DNA of 64,000 nt from Apostichopus japonicus. Taxonomy: Eukaryota; Echinodermata; Holothuroidea; Aspidochirotida; Stichopodidae. Below, piece after piece: positions 1 through 10,187 of this stretch (the first letter of the stretch is position 1; each line of letters begins with the position of its first letter). Under the pieces are notes generated by a model that saw only the letters and a list, made by a program, of their open reading frames with translations, ran no database searches and was not told the origin of the DNA. Position numbers and translations under genes: made by a program. The stretch lies in assembly GCF_037975245.1 (NCBI RefSeq), contig NC_092577.1, forward strand, positions 1,794,001 to 1,858,000, read 5' to 3'.

Positions 1-306
1 AACACCATTTTTACACCAAGACAACTACATACCACACCAGTCTTAAACCAGAGCGGATTACATGTCAAACCAATTTGCTACGAGACCAGGTTTCATGCCA
101 GAGCCGTATCTCACGAGACCTAGCTTATTACACCACTCTAACACCAGAACTTGGTTTACATCTGACCAGTCTTACACCAGACAGACCAGTTCATGTCACA
201 TGTCCTCTCCACCGTGCACCAGTCTTACACCAGACCAGTCTTACACCAGACACACTGGTTCATGTCACAAGACCTCTCCACCTTGCACCAGTCCCATCAG
301 ACCCAG
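1..306. repeat. Degenerate repeats downstream of SLC25A32
   Basis: This stretch lies beyond the SLC25A32 stop codon, so it is 3' UTR or flank. It is built from imperfect copies of CAGTCTTACACCAGA. A longer block of about 65 bp (TTCATGTCACA..CCTCTCCACC) occurs around 185-235 and 255-297. The open frames across it are low-complexity and look non-coding. Confidence 0.55.
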
Positions 307-448
307 CTACTTTTTGCCTCCTTTGTTTGACTTGGATGACAACAGAATCGGTATTTTTTCGTACAAGAGAAAAACTATGCAACAGTTGGGTCCGGTGTGT
401 AAGAGATTAACGCCCACACCCTTGTAGAAGCCTCGGACTCCTTCGCCT
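307..448 (-). CDS. SLC25A32: SLC25A32 exon 7 (C-terminus and stop)
   Basis: Encodes [20 protein letters not shown] and the last transmembrane helix, ending in the lysine-rich tail SNKGGKK and TAG. The acceptor is CTTCCACAG. It completes the AG-A split arginine codon from exon 6. Confidence 0.93.
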
Positions 449-3400
449 CTGTGGAAGAAACAGAAGACAAAGGGCATTCTGAGGACAAGGGTGCACAAAC
501 AAAGGGCATCAGATAGCACACGGAGGAGGCACTTTTAAAGGGCTCAAATAAATACCATGGCACTTATATGATATCAGAAGTAGCAAGCGATTAACACCTG
601 AGGTCATGAAAGGTCACAGGTGCAGGACGTGGAGAGACAATGTGGCAGTGGCTGTACAGGTGCACTAATGCTGTCAACAGCAATTACCATGGTTACGGCA
701 GTTACTACGGTTACACCAGCTCGAGAATAACAAGCCTACATTAATAGTACAAGGTATAATTCACAAATGCAAGAATGGAAGTACAGTACCGTTAACAGCT
801 TTAGGAGCTTCCCTGGAAGTAGAGCGGACAATGTCACCTGTGGCACTTAGTTATTTTTTTCATGGTGCAACAAAGCCAATAGGGATGCACCAGATATCCG
901 GTCCGGCCGGACTATCCGACCGGATAGTGAGCAATTATCCGGTTCTGGCCGGATATTTTTCAAAATCCGGCCGGATATTTTTCAAAATCCGGCCGGATAT
1001 TTTTCAAAATCCGGCCAGATCTTTTTCAAAATCTGGTCTGAATTATTCCTTAAAAAGGTGTTGGTATTAACTTAAATCAATGTAAACTATTTCCAAAAAT
1101 TAATAAAAACATTCAAAGTATGGAAAAATTAGGTTTAACATGTTTAATTTAATTTTCTCAATGGTAATGTAGATTACACCACTTCAAGTCATATTTAATC
1201 TTATAAATGGGGTCTTAATTCCACCTTCATTATAATATGCGTATACCTCACCTAAGATGTATGTATGTATGTATATGTGATCTTCCCGCAAGCAGGAACT
1301 CGCGAAAGAAGCCATGGAGGCTTATAGACTCGCAAGCTGACCGAAGCCAATCTCTCGGCACACATCCATTTAACGTCCATGTCGGGAAGTTGTTATTGAA
1401 CAACACCCTTGCCAGACGACACACCTTGCTGTCGGCGGGGAATCGAACCGGGGATCTCATGACTGGGAGACGCCGGCGTTAACCACTAGGCTATACACTC
1501 CGCCTTTTTGGCGGATTGGCTCCTTGATTTGCTCCTTGTTTCATACTTCTACTTCTTATTAATGATTTTCTGTTGTGTAATGAAAAAAACCGGATTTCAT
1601 GTACTATCTGGCAAAATCCGGTTCCGGCCGGATCCAAAAATTTGGATCCGGTGCATCCCTAAAACCCAACACCATCATCATTGCTCTTAGTGATGGAGAT
1701 CATTGTCATGATCAGCTTTCCAAAACAGCTACAAAAATATCTCAATAGATTTGGGAAATATATATTTTCATGTTCGATCACACACAAGGCTGAAGGACTT
1801 GATCAAGTCTAATCATGACATCAAGGAACCATGTGCGCTTCAGTTTTTGTAACTTTTCTTAAGGAATTTCTGGTGACCAAACTTATATCCATTTCTTGTT
1901 GGAAAACTCCATCTCAGGATCTTGCCCCTAACTCTGGGATATAGTAGACTGAATGTAACCTATTTTGATTGGCTGAACTGTCGACTACTCCCTCCAATCA
2001 CAGTAGCCTGGGCGTCTGTGATGTCACCTGGGCTTCTTGTTGATTTATCTTTAAGCCTGATACCTTTGGAAAGTTTGCTTAGATGTCAAAATGTCTACAC
2101 TGGATTTTTAAAAAAATGGATTTTTTTTTTAGTAGAAATATTCTTTTTCCTCTGTGCATCAATGATTGACAAATTATAAAGACAAAAACCAAAGACTTTT
2201 CAGCCAAAGTGCCCTTATGACGTCATCTATTCTGCCATTGCCAGATTCATCTAATCGAAAAATATTTCACCAAATTTGGCAAGATTGTGTCATCTTCTTG
2301 ATACAAGATATGCGATGAGAACGTGTATTCCCCTAAAGTTTCAGAACATTTTCAGGAAAGTTTGCTTAGCAATCAACTTCAGCCAACAGAAAATCCATGT
2401 CATAATGAGTATTCAGTAGGTTGGGGAAAATTGTTTCCCTAAAAAATATACTTCAGACGACACGTGTCAAAACGAAAATTTCACTGTGGCAAAGGTGAAT
2501 CATTATCGAACAACAGAGATTTTCTCTGCAGCACCGGCTGTGCCCATTATGTAAATTGTGGAGTAAACAAGATGCAGTCCTGTGATAAAAGCCTAGCTGC
2601 ACGATGCTGCAGCCCCCTCAGCCTCCAAATCTAGAAACATGGTGCCCTAACACAATCACCCAAAATAGAAACATTGGAACACCAGACGATGTTCCAAAAT
2701 GTTTCTGAACTATCCACACCAGATTTGCCTAACACCGACGGCATAACTCTACTTACGGAACCAGTCTTTGTTTAAAAGCACACTTATTAAATAATCAAAT
2801 GTTGTTGTCTGGACACAACAGCTGAGACTACTGATATATGACCAGGTATTGCATGTAACCTTAATGAGGTCACTGGCTAGCTTAGCAGTTATCTCAACAC
2901 ATATTGCAAAGCTGACTTTCATCTTCTCCACAATACAGTAAAACAAAATGACAAACAAATGTCTGTCCAGTCTTTTCTCATTCAGCAATCCTACAGTTTG
3001 TATGAGTAAGATGACAAAGTATTTATCACCATAAATAGAGCTCATTTTGTGATAAGGATAATCATCATCCCTACCTGGTGACCAACCCACCATCCACACA
3101 CATCTCTGTCTCAAATTACCCTCCCTGCTACCCCCCACATCACCCTGCTACCCCCTCACATCACCCTGCTTCCTGTCACATCACCCTCCTCCCCCTCACA
3201 TCACCCTGCTACCCCCTCACATCACCCTGCTTCCCCTCGCATCACCCTACTCCCACTCACATACCCATGCATACCCCTTATATCACCCTGCTACCCCCTC
3301 ACATCACCCTGCTTCCTGTCACATCACCCTCCTCCCCCTCACATCACCCTGCTACCCCATCACATCACCCTGCTACCCCGTCACATCACCCTGCTTCTCT

Positions 3401-6400
3401 CTCACATCACCCCGCTCCTCACATTACCCTACTTTCCCCTTTCATCACCCTACTCCCACTCACATACCCCTGCTTCCCCGCTCATATCACCCTGCTTCCC
3501 CCTGACATCACCCTGCTCACCCTCACATGCCCCAGTTTAACCCTCAAATCCCCCTCACATCAACTGCTTCCTCCCTCACATCACCCTCCTTCCCCCATCA
3601 CATCAACTGCTTCCTCCCTCACATCACCCTCCTTCCCCCATCACATCAACTGCTTCCTCCCTCACATCACCCTCCTTCCCCCCTCACATTACCATGCTTT
3701 CCCCTACATCATCAAGTAAATGCCAAGATTTGCAAACACATCAGCTAGATTTGCATACACATGAGCTAGATTTGCATACACATGAGCTAGATTTGCATAC
3801 ACATGATTTGCAAACACATAAGCTAGATTACAATTTATCCATACCACCATTACTGCACAGTTTGTGTTAAGAAACAAACATTGCATACCATCCATACTCA
3901 TAACCCCTCCCCACCCCCCCCCTCTCATCTTCCACCCTCCATCTCTTCCTTCTCATCTTCATTTAATTTGATACCTGTTAATGGCAGAACAATGTTAACA
4001 CTTTACCAAGTGCTGTATGGTGTTGTACACATGAATAAAATGGATGAAACGTGAAACAGAATCAGAACGTGAGTGTAAAATGGAAGGATTGTGTTGAGGT
4101 AAGATGAGATGAAAAATAGGTACAAACAAAGATGGTAGAATGAAGAAACTGGGTAGCGTCACATCAGCAACATTAACTTAGTCAGGTAACCTACTCTGTG
4201 AAGATGGGTAGAGTTACGTCAGTTATATTTACTTTGGTGGGTAGAGTTACGTCAGTTATATTTACTTAGGTGGGTAACCTACTCTGTGAAGATGGGTAGC
4301 GTCACGTCAGTTATATTTACTTAGGTGGGTAACCTACTCTGTGAAGATGGGTAGCGTCACGTCAGTTATATTTACTTAGGTGGGTAACCTACTCTGTGAA
4401 GATGGGTAGAGTTATGTCAGCTATATTTATTTTGGTGGGTAACCTACTCTGTGAAGATGGGTAGAGTTACGTCAGTTATATTTACTTAGGTGGGTAACAT
4501 ACTCTGTGAAGATGGGTAGCGTCACGGCAGTTATATTTACTTAGGTGGGTAACCTACTCTCCAAAGATGGGTAGAGTTACGTCACTTATATATTTATGTA
4601 TGCATTGTGTTCACCATGCTCATTTACCTGTCTGTATTCGGTGCGTGTTTTTGTCCCTTCTGTTACTGTTACTTGTCATTTAGCCTTTGAAGATCATGCT
4701 AGGACCGAAACGTCAGGCCAACTTACTTTTACACATTCTCTTACACAGGCTCTCGAGTGAATAAGCAGTTTGCTAACAGTTTTATTTTATTTGAGTTATA
4801 TAATTACTTTGGTGGGTAACCTACTCTCCGAAGATGGGTAGAGTTATGTCAGCAACATTAACCGATGCAGATAAACTACTCTGTGAAGATGAACTTCAAA
4901 TTTGAATTTCAAAACTAATTTCAAAAGTATTTGGTATCCCCCAATCCAACCTGAATCAACCACTCACTCGAACTGAGGACTGCAAACTCTTATTATCTTA
5001 GCTATTAGTCTTTAACTATTTAGTACTAATTATTAATTAATTAGTTCATAAAATATTAACGTCATATTCAGGGAATACAATCCAAATCCAACTCAACTTA
5101 CCTGAATGTTTTTACGATGGTATCCCACACACCTCTGTACTGGGAATGTTGGTCCTGCAGTCTGGACCGCACCACTTGGTACGGGTACGTTGTCACGACA
5201 GCGAACATCTTTGAGACGGCCGCAAAGGTGATGTATTCCATGGCACCCTGCAGAGACATGGCATGTATTATGTAATATCGGACATGTATAAAAACCATGT
5301 ATACTTCCTCTTACTGAGCACAAGGAATTGAATAACCTAGAACACACCACCGGTGTAAAGTGGGGCCACGCAAAGAACCTTCTGTGGGGGTCTGCAAGGT
5401 TTTCTGAAGTCGACTAATTAGACCTTCTGAACCTAATAATAACCATAAATCGACTAAAACAATGAACTCACTGAATGACGCAAGAGGACAAACATGGCAT
5501 TTTGGGGCATTTTGTTAACATATTGTCCGACCTACTTATGATGATGATAATAATAATAATACTGATTTTAAATAGCGCATTATACCGGCGGTCTCAATGC
5601 GCTTTATTCAATGATAACAGTGTATTCTGAAATAATTGATTGGCAATGTCCCATGCAGAAGTGTATAATCTGTCATTACCCATATGCAGACTCACACTTA
5701 GATAAAATTTGATGCCCCCCAGTACTAGTAGAAACACGTCTTTGTTCTTTTCAACTTTTGCAAGATTTTATGAAACAATATCATATAATGAACATTATAT
5801 AATAATAATAACCTAGAGAGAGCCCTCTTACCAGTTGCACTGTTGGTGAAAGACCCTTGTAGGATGTATAGTGCTTCTTTAGCTCCTCATAGGCCATGAA
5901 CTGGAGGGCCCCATGTGAAACACCAAACAAACCCGGAATGAAACCCTGACGAATCATAACAAAAAAGACAAATAATAAAATCTTTCGCTGATATCGTCAA
6001 TCTCATGATTTTTAATGTCTTAGCTAGTTTTAGAACAGGAAGATTACAAAAGAGGAAGTAAATAGTCTATGTTAGGCAATGTTCCCCAAAGTGTAATAGT
6101 GTCTGTGTTCTTGTTTAATACTAACCTATGAATCAAAGAGAAGATAATATTCTGTGTTATTATACAAATCGTTCGTACGTAAACTAAACGCTCACCAAAA
6201 AAAAACAATTGTTAGAGGCTCCATATACAAGGGTTCAAACCAAGTTAGAATTTATGTGTAAACAGGGCACTACAAAATGATAAAGGGACTATTTTAATAA
6301 TTCACACAATTAAATTTTCACACTTAGGGCCCGCTACAGATACTCATTTGTGCCTAATTCTATCCATATATTTAATTCACAAGTGAGAAGATAAGTTTCT

Positions 6401-9400
6401 TGTTTGTAGGACTTGCTGTTTATATGTTTGTATTACTGTATGTGTATCGCAGTCTATTGATACTTATACTATTGCTTTCGTTTTTGCCGTTTACGACCTG
6501 TGTAAGGTGAATTTCCGATAATTCAACTCAATTCAAATTAATTCAATTCAATTAGGGTTCATAACGTTCATCATAGATTGAACATGTAATATAGTAAACA
6601 AACTCTTCATATTATTGAAATAGACTCGACAAAATAAACTACTCCCTATCTCCACCTTCCCTCCCCCCCCTTCCCTACCCCCCAAGACACCTTTTTCACT
6701 TATATATGCTGATGCAGAGAATAATTTAATCTTCTGATTTTGTGTTGCAGTCTTGAAGGCTCTGCACTTACATATAAAATACACTGTTTCTTGTGTACAC
6801 ACAAAGACTGCTATACATTCTTTGGATTTGTATAGCAGTTTGACAATTTTGCACAGTATGTTGCTATGTGATACGGGATAAAATATTCTGTATATGGTTT
6901 GTATGACTTACCTTATAGAGCCCTGTTACACCTTCAAAGTGATAGACCTTCCAAAGGGCATCCACCATGCCCCTGTACTTCTTAACTTGTACCTTAGACA
7001 CATCACCCTGAAGGCCCTCATATTGTAAACATAACCGAGTCTTCACTACCCAGATAGGGTTGGTCATGGTTAGAGTCAACACACCTGTACCACAAAAAAA
7101 AAAAAAAATTAAATAAATAAATAAATTAAAAAATAAAAAATAAAAAAAAAGGGAGAGATACGTTGAAACATAACAGCAAAGTACTTCTCAGTTGAACTGT
7201 GAAACTGCTATTTACTTGTCCCTCTGTATTCCGAGAAATGTCGAGATAAATTGGACAAATTGGTAAAGATAAACTATTGATTTCTCTGCTGTAGTTATCA
7301 ATACTGATCCATTCAAATTGTGAGCATGGAAGCTGTTCACTGCATTGCAAACATAATAATCATAATCATAATAATTTATTCTTATGTAGCCCCTTACATC
7401 AAAATAGGACCTCAAAGCACTTAACAATTCCTATCACTTGTAGGTCTGGACTCTTCACAAAAATATCTGCAATCATGTGCACAACATGTAAGCTATTAAG
7501 GCTGTTAGATGTAGACACTGCTCTACCCCCCCCCCCCTTGACCTTTCCCTCCACTCCCACCACCCCCTTCCCCCCTGGCATCTCACCATTTCCGCTCACT
7601 GCAACTAGCATATGCTGACCAGCACTAAGTGGTTCTGTGCTCTTACCTTGCACTTAAACCATTAAGGCTGTTAGATGTAGACACTCCTCTTCACCCCCTC
7701 CCCTCCCACCACCCCCCTCCCACTAGCCTCTCACCATTTCCACTCACCTGACTGAGCTGCAGCTAGCATATGCTGACCGGCACTGAGTGGTTCTGTGCTA
7801 GTACCTTGCATGTATGTCTTCAGTGCATTATAACTATAAGACAGGAGATAAGAAAGTCATTATTTTACACCACCTGTCTGGTATATGTGCTCAGTAAAAT
7901 GGATGTTCTCTCAGTTCTAATTCTCTCTTTACTTGTTCTGCAATTCTTGGCAAAGTCTGTCACCAATATAATCAACCATCACACATGTCCCTAACTGATC
8001 ACAACGTAAATTGTAAATAATCCCCATTAAACAGAGCCTTATATTATACACATTGTTATTCAGATAACCAAAATGCATTTTCATTTCCTCAACAGGTTTT
8101 TTTGTGTTGCATTTTATTACTATATTTAATCCAGGACTTCTTCAAACAACATATATCAAGTCACTGGCTTGCTCCACAGCTATGCATTAGTATGGACGTA
8201 TAAGACACATTCCTGGGAAAAAAACACTTACAGCCAAAGGTTTACTTCAAGTAGACCCTTCGTCTCAAATTACTTCCACAATTTTTCCATGGGTAGACAT
8301 GAAGGTTTTGTTTTGCTTAGCATATTTCCATAACCACAGATATCCCAAACACATGTATCCTTCTTATCTGACCAAAATCATTTTCAGAGAAGAATAATTG
8401 TACTATTAAGCAAGTGACACATCTGTTGTCCACTTTTGCATTTTGAAACCCTTTTAACAATTTGAGATACTATGAATGGTTTGAGATACATCAGCTATCC
8501 CATTAAGTTCATTAAATTATTCTCCCCCAACACCACCACCCACCCCTCCCCCCCCCCAAATGCAAGGGGGGGAAAGATAGTGACCAGATGTATGATAAGA
8601 ATAATATATCTAAATAAACGTACGATCAGTACACAGCTGCCTGTTTGCTATACATAGCAACATGTTTTGTTGGCAAACATGAACACATAGCAACAGGTTA
8701 TATATCTGATAGCATCAAACATTCCCCTCACATGATCACCCTGATTTTAAATTTACATAACAAAATCAAACGTGTTACCACCACTCACAAAAAGAAATAG
8801 AAACCCCAGGATGCCCCTGCCCCGACGACATTTGGGACCACACCTTGGTAGAGACCCCGCACTCCATTCTGGGAGGTTATACTTTTAGTGGCCTGCACCA
8901 AACCTCTGTAGCTTGGTCTTTCTTTCCTCCCATCATTGACTGAAGAAAAGAAAAGAAAAAAAGGAAGGAGAAATTTGTGAAGATGACAGATCGCTTGAAA
9001 GATAGAAGTAAATCATTGAAAAGATGATGAAATATTTTCCAGAGATTTTGAAGTGGATGAGGATGGTAAACTATTTCCACTCTAGAGACATAGATTGATG
9101 TGTAATTAGATACACATAGACTGGTACCTTTTCAGACTTCGATTGCACCAGGAATCAAATTTACGTCCCTCCAAGAAACATTGACAAGCACGAAGAATCA
9201 AACGAGATTGAGGATATGGAATGTCAAAATAGGATGTTAATCTGACAAAGGCTACACTGTGGCAACGAGTCATTCCTTGGTATGTTTGAGTCAAACTTAA
9301 TATCGTGAGGGAAATTGTTAAAATGTCATTATTTTACACAGATATTTTGCAGTGATCATACCACAGAAAGGTTAACTTGACTTTCCCAATAATGCAGCAC

Positions 9401-10187
9401 TGACATTGCTACATAGCACTGACTATTGAAAGGAAGATCTATAAACATGCTTTGCAAGGTCCTGTGGTGTCACACAACAACAAACCCAATTGTTTGAGAG
9501 CCAATCATTCTAGAACTCATTTTCTAATTTCAACATTATCATTACTTTACCTTTTTTTTTTTTCATTATATTTATTTCCAGTATAAATATAAATATTTAT
9601 AAACAGGACATCAAAAGTGAGAACGTAATAAGAAAATATTAACTTTAAAATGTTAGTGCACAAAAACAAAAACATATGTACAAGTGCAGCTGTCTACAAT
9701 AACTAATTATCCAGATTACCATTTTGTAAATAAATAGCAGCACCATAAATCAAGCTATTTCTATACACATTAATTTTGAATTTTGGTGTTATTGCTTTGT
9801 TTCTCAAGTTATACCTAGTAGTTTCTCGAAATAGAGAGTTAAGTACTGTATGCAAAGAATGTCTACGGTGTAATGCATGTCAAGTAAGGCCTCAGTTCTC
9901 CACAGCCCATCGATCATCAATTAAGCCCTTTTAGCAGAACACATAAGTCGAAGAAAAGTCTAAGACCTTGCATGGTGGCAGCACCGTTCAACAAACAATT
10001 CGACCTGGTCGACTAATTTACATGCCGTGATCACACCCGTACCTTGAAACCTGATCTTGAGTAGATCTAGCGGGTGCAAGACTAAAGTTGACAAGACACC
10101 TCCACTGATCCCCGCAACTAAATGCTCGTATTTCAGCTGCTTGAAGACACTTCCTATGGCCTTCTTGACCTCTTGACCTTCAGCCAT
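307..10187 (-). CDS. SLC25A32: Mitochondrial folate/FAD carrier, SLC25A32-like (7 coding exons)
   Basis: A complete mitochondrial carrier of 318 residues. Exons on the minus strand are 10187-10043, 8939-8789, 7833-7748, 7084-6912, 5945-5832, 5247-5102 and 448-307. All junctions are GT-AG and the phases join without a break. The family spans the inner mitochondrial membrane with six helices in three repeats, and SLC25A32 is known for folate and FAD transport. The three signature motifs are visible: [20 protein letters not shown] and [10 protein letters not shown]. The tryptophan in the second motif and the phrases AGISGGVLS and [13 protein letters not shown] are close to my memory of vertebrate SLC25A32. 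The start is chosen by homology; an acceptor (TTTTGTAG) lies about 30 bp upstream, so a 5' non-coding exon is likely. Folate versus FAD as substrate cannot be told from sequence. Confidence 0.93.
880..1661. mobile_element. Non-autonomous hAT-like DNA transposon
   Basis: Inverted termini TAGGGATGCACC at both ends are followed by CCGGCCGGAT-rich subterminal repeats. Flanking 8-mers AAAGCCAA (872-879) and AAACCCAA (1662-1669) differ at one base, as expected of an old 8-bp hAT target duplication. No transposase frame is present. A SINE is nested inside. Confidence 0.75.
1250..1504 (-). mobile_element. tRNA-derived SINE nested in the hAT-like element
   Basis: Read on the minus strand, the head carries a perfect A box TAGCCTAGTGG (1493-1483) and a perfect B box GGTTCGATTCC (1449-1439). 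A body of about 180 bp follows, and the 3' end is an ATAC-type simple repeat. This is Pol III promoter architecture of a SINE, not a functional tRNA, since no full cloverleaf ends the unit. Confidence 0.75.
3113..3715. repeat. C-rich 21-bp minisatellite
   Basis: About 28 degenerate tandem copies of a unit close to CACATCACCCTGCTACCCCC, with strong strand asymmetry (almost no G on the plus strand). It gives a 213-residue open frame that is purely repetitive and not a gene. It sits in SLC25A32 intron 6. Confidence 0.9.
3724..3833. repeat. 21-bp tandem repeat containing octamer motifs
   Basis: About five units built on GATTTGCATACACATGAG. Three units hold an exact ATTTGCAT octamer, the POU-factor consensus; two hold ATTTGCAA. 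It follows the C-rich array directly. Confidence 0.8.
4140..4595. repeat. 55-bp minisatellite, left part
   Basis: Tandem copies with a clear 55-bp period: the phrase GAAGATGGGTAG recurs at about 4288, 4343, 4398, 4453, 4508 and 4563. Units hold GTTACGTCAG or GTCACGTCAG and GGTGGGTAACCTACTCT. The array resumes at 4793 after a PLE insertion. Confidence 0.9.
4596..4792 (+). mobile_element. PLE 3'-end fragment inserted in the 55-bp array
   Basis: Plus-oriented 3' end of the same Penelope-like family seen at 20 kb and 41 kb: it shares CGAAACGTCAGGCCAACTTA, the tail ending GCAGTTTGCTAACAG and a TTTTATTTTATTT end. A short TTATATA-like direct repeat flanks it and is also part of the host array, so the target duplication is uncertain. 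Confidence 0.75.
4679..4722 (+). ncRNA. Degenerate hammerhead ribozyme motif in PLE fragment
   Basis: Aligned with the intact motif at 20820-20864, this copy has TTGAAGA instead of CTGAAGA and a 3-bp loss that disrupts stem II. GAAAC and GTC are kept. The core change should abolish cleavage. Confidence 0.55.
4793..4885. repeat. 55-bp minisatellite, right part
   Basis: Continues the array interrupted by the PLE fragment, with GGTGGGTAACCTACTCT and a further unit decaying by about 4885. Confidence 0.8.
5102..5247 (-). CDS. SLC25A32: SLC25A32 exon 6
   Basis: Encodes [20 protein letters not shown] and the third carrier signature [14 protein letters not shown]. Acceptor CTCTGCAG, donor GTAAGT. 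The last codon is split after AG. Confidence 0.94.
5832..5945 (-). CDS. SLC25A32: SLC25A32 exon 5
   Basis: Thirty-eight codons in phase 0, from [20 protein letters not shown] through KGLSPTVQL. The [13 protein letters not shown] phrase is typical of the family. Acceptor TTCGTCAG, donor GTAAGA. Confidence 0.94.
6912..7084 (-). CDS. SLC25A32: SLC25A32 exon 4
   Basis: Encodes [20 protein letters not shown], holding the second carrier signature, and a matrix loop ending GVTGLYK. Acceptor TGGTACAG, donor GTAAGT. Confidence 0.94.
7480..7747 (-). repeat. Partial tandem duplication of SLC25A32 exon 3 and flanking intron
   Basis: A segment of about 170-180 bp is present twice. The functional copy contains exon 3 (7748-7833); the second holds a decayed exon 3 at about 7590-7655. 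The decayed copy reads [18 protein letters not shown] where the real exon reads [18 protein letters not shown]. It has lost the GTGAGT donor and most of the 5' exon half. Shared intron phrases (GGCTGTTAGATGTAGACACT, CTCACCATTTCC) confirm that intron DNA was duplicated too. Confidence 0.8.
7748..7833 (-). CDS. SLC25A32: SLC25A32 exon 3
   Basis: Encodes [20 protein letters not shown] and QHMLAAAQS, joining phase 2 to phase 1. Acceptor ACTTATAG, donor GTGAGT. A decayed duplicate lies about 170 bp downstream in the next intron. Confidence 0.92.
8789..8939 (-). CDS. SLC25A32: SLC25A32 exon 2
   Basis: Encodes the first matrix loop and second helix: [20 protein letters not shown], then [20 protein letters not shown] and WGFYFF. 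Acceptor TCTTCAG, donor GTGAGT. The frame is too broken by introns to appear as a long ORF, but phases join exactly. Confidence 0.92.
10043..10187 (-). CDS. SLC25A32: SLC25A32 exon 1 (start)
   Basis: ATG at 10187. Encodes [20 protein letters not shown], then [20 protein letters not shown] and the first signature [10 protein letters not shown]. Donor GTACGG. No cleaved presequence is evident, as usual for this family. Confidence 0.94.

Larger units (their letters stand above)
449..5101 (-). other. SLC25A32 intron 6 (4.65 kb)
   Basis: The longest intron of the gene. It contains a hAT-like element with a nested tRNA-derived SINE (880-1661), a C-rich minisatellite, a 21-bp octamer-containing repeat, a 55-bp array and a PLE fragment. 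The unique parts at 1.7-3.1 kb and 3.85-4.1 kb show no coding signal. Confidence 0.85.

Noticed and set aside
1430-1504. tRNA gene
   Set aside because: A and B boxes are perfect, but the sequence continues into a SINE body and no complete acceptor stem closes the unit.
2749-3138. 129-residue minus-strand frame
   Set aside because: No recognisable domain, partly inside the C-rich array, and located in an intron of SLC25A32 on the same strand without fitting splice phases.
3078-3719. 213-residue open frame rich in H, P, S and T
   Set aside because: It is the translation of the 21-bp C-rich minisatellite; period is a multiple of three, so it stays open without selection.
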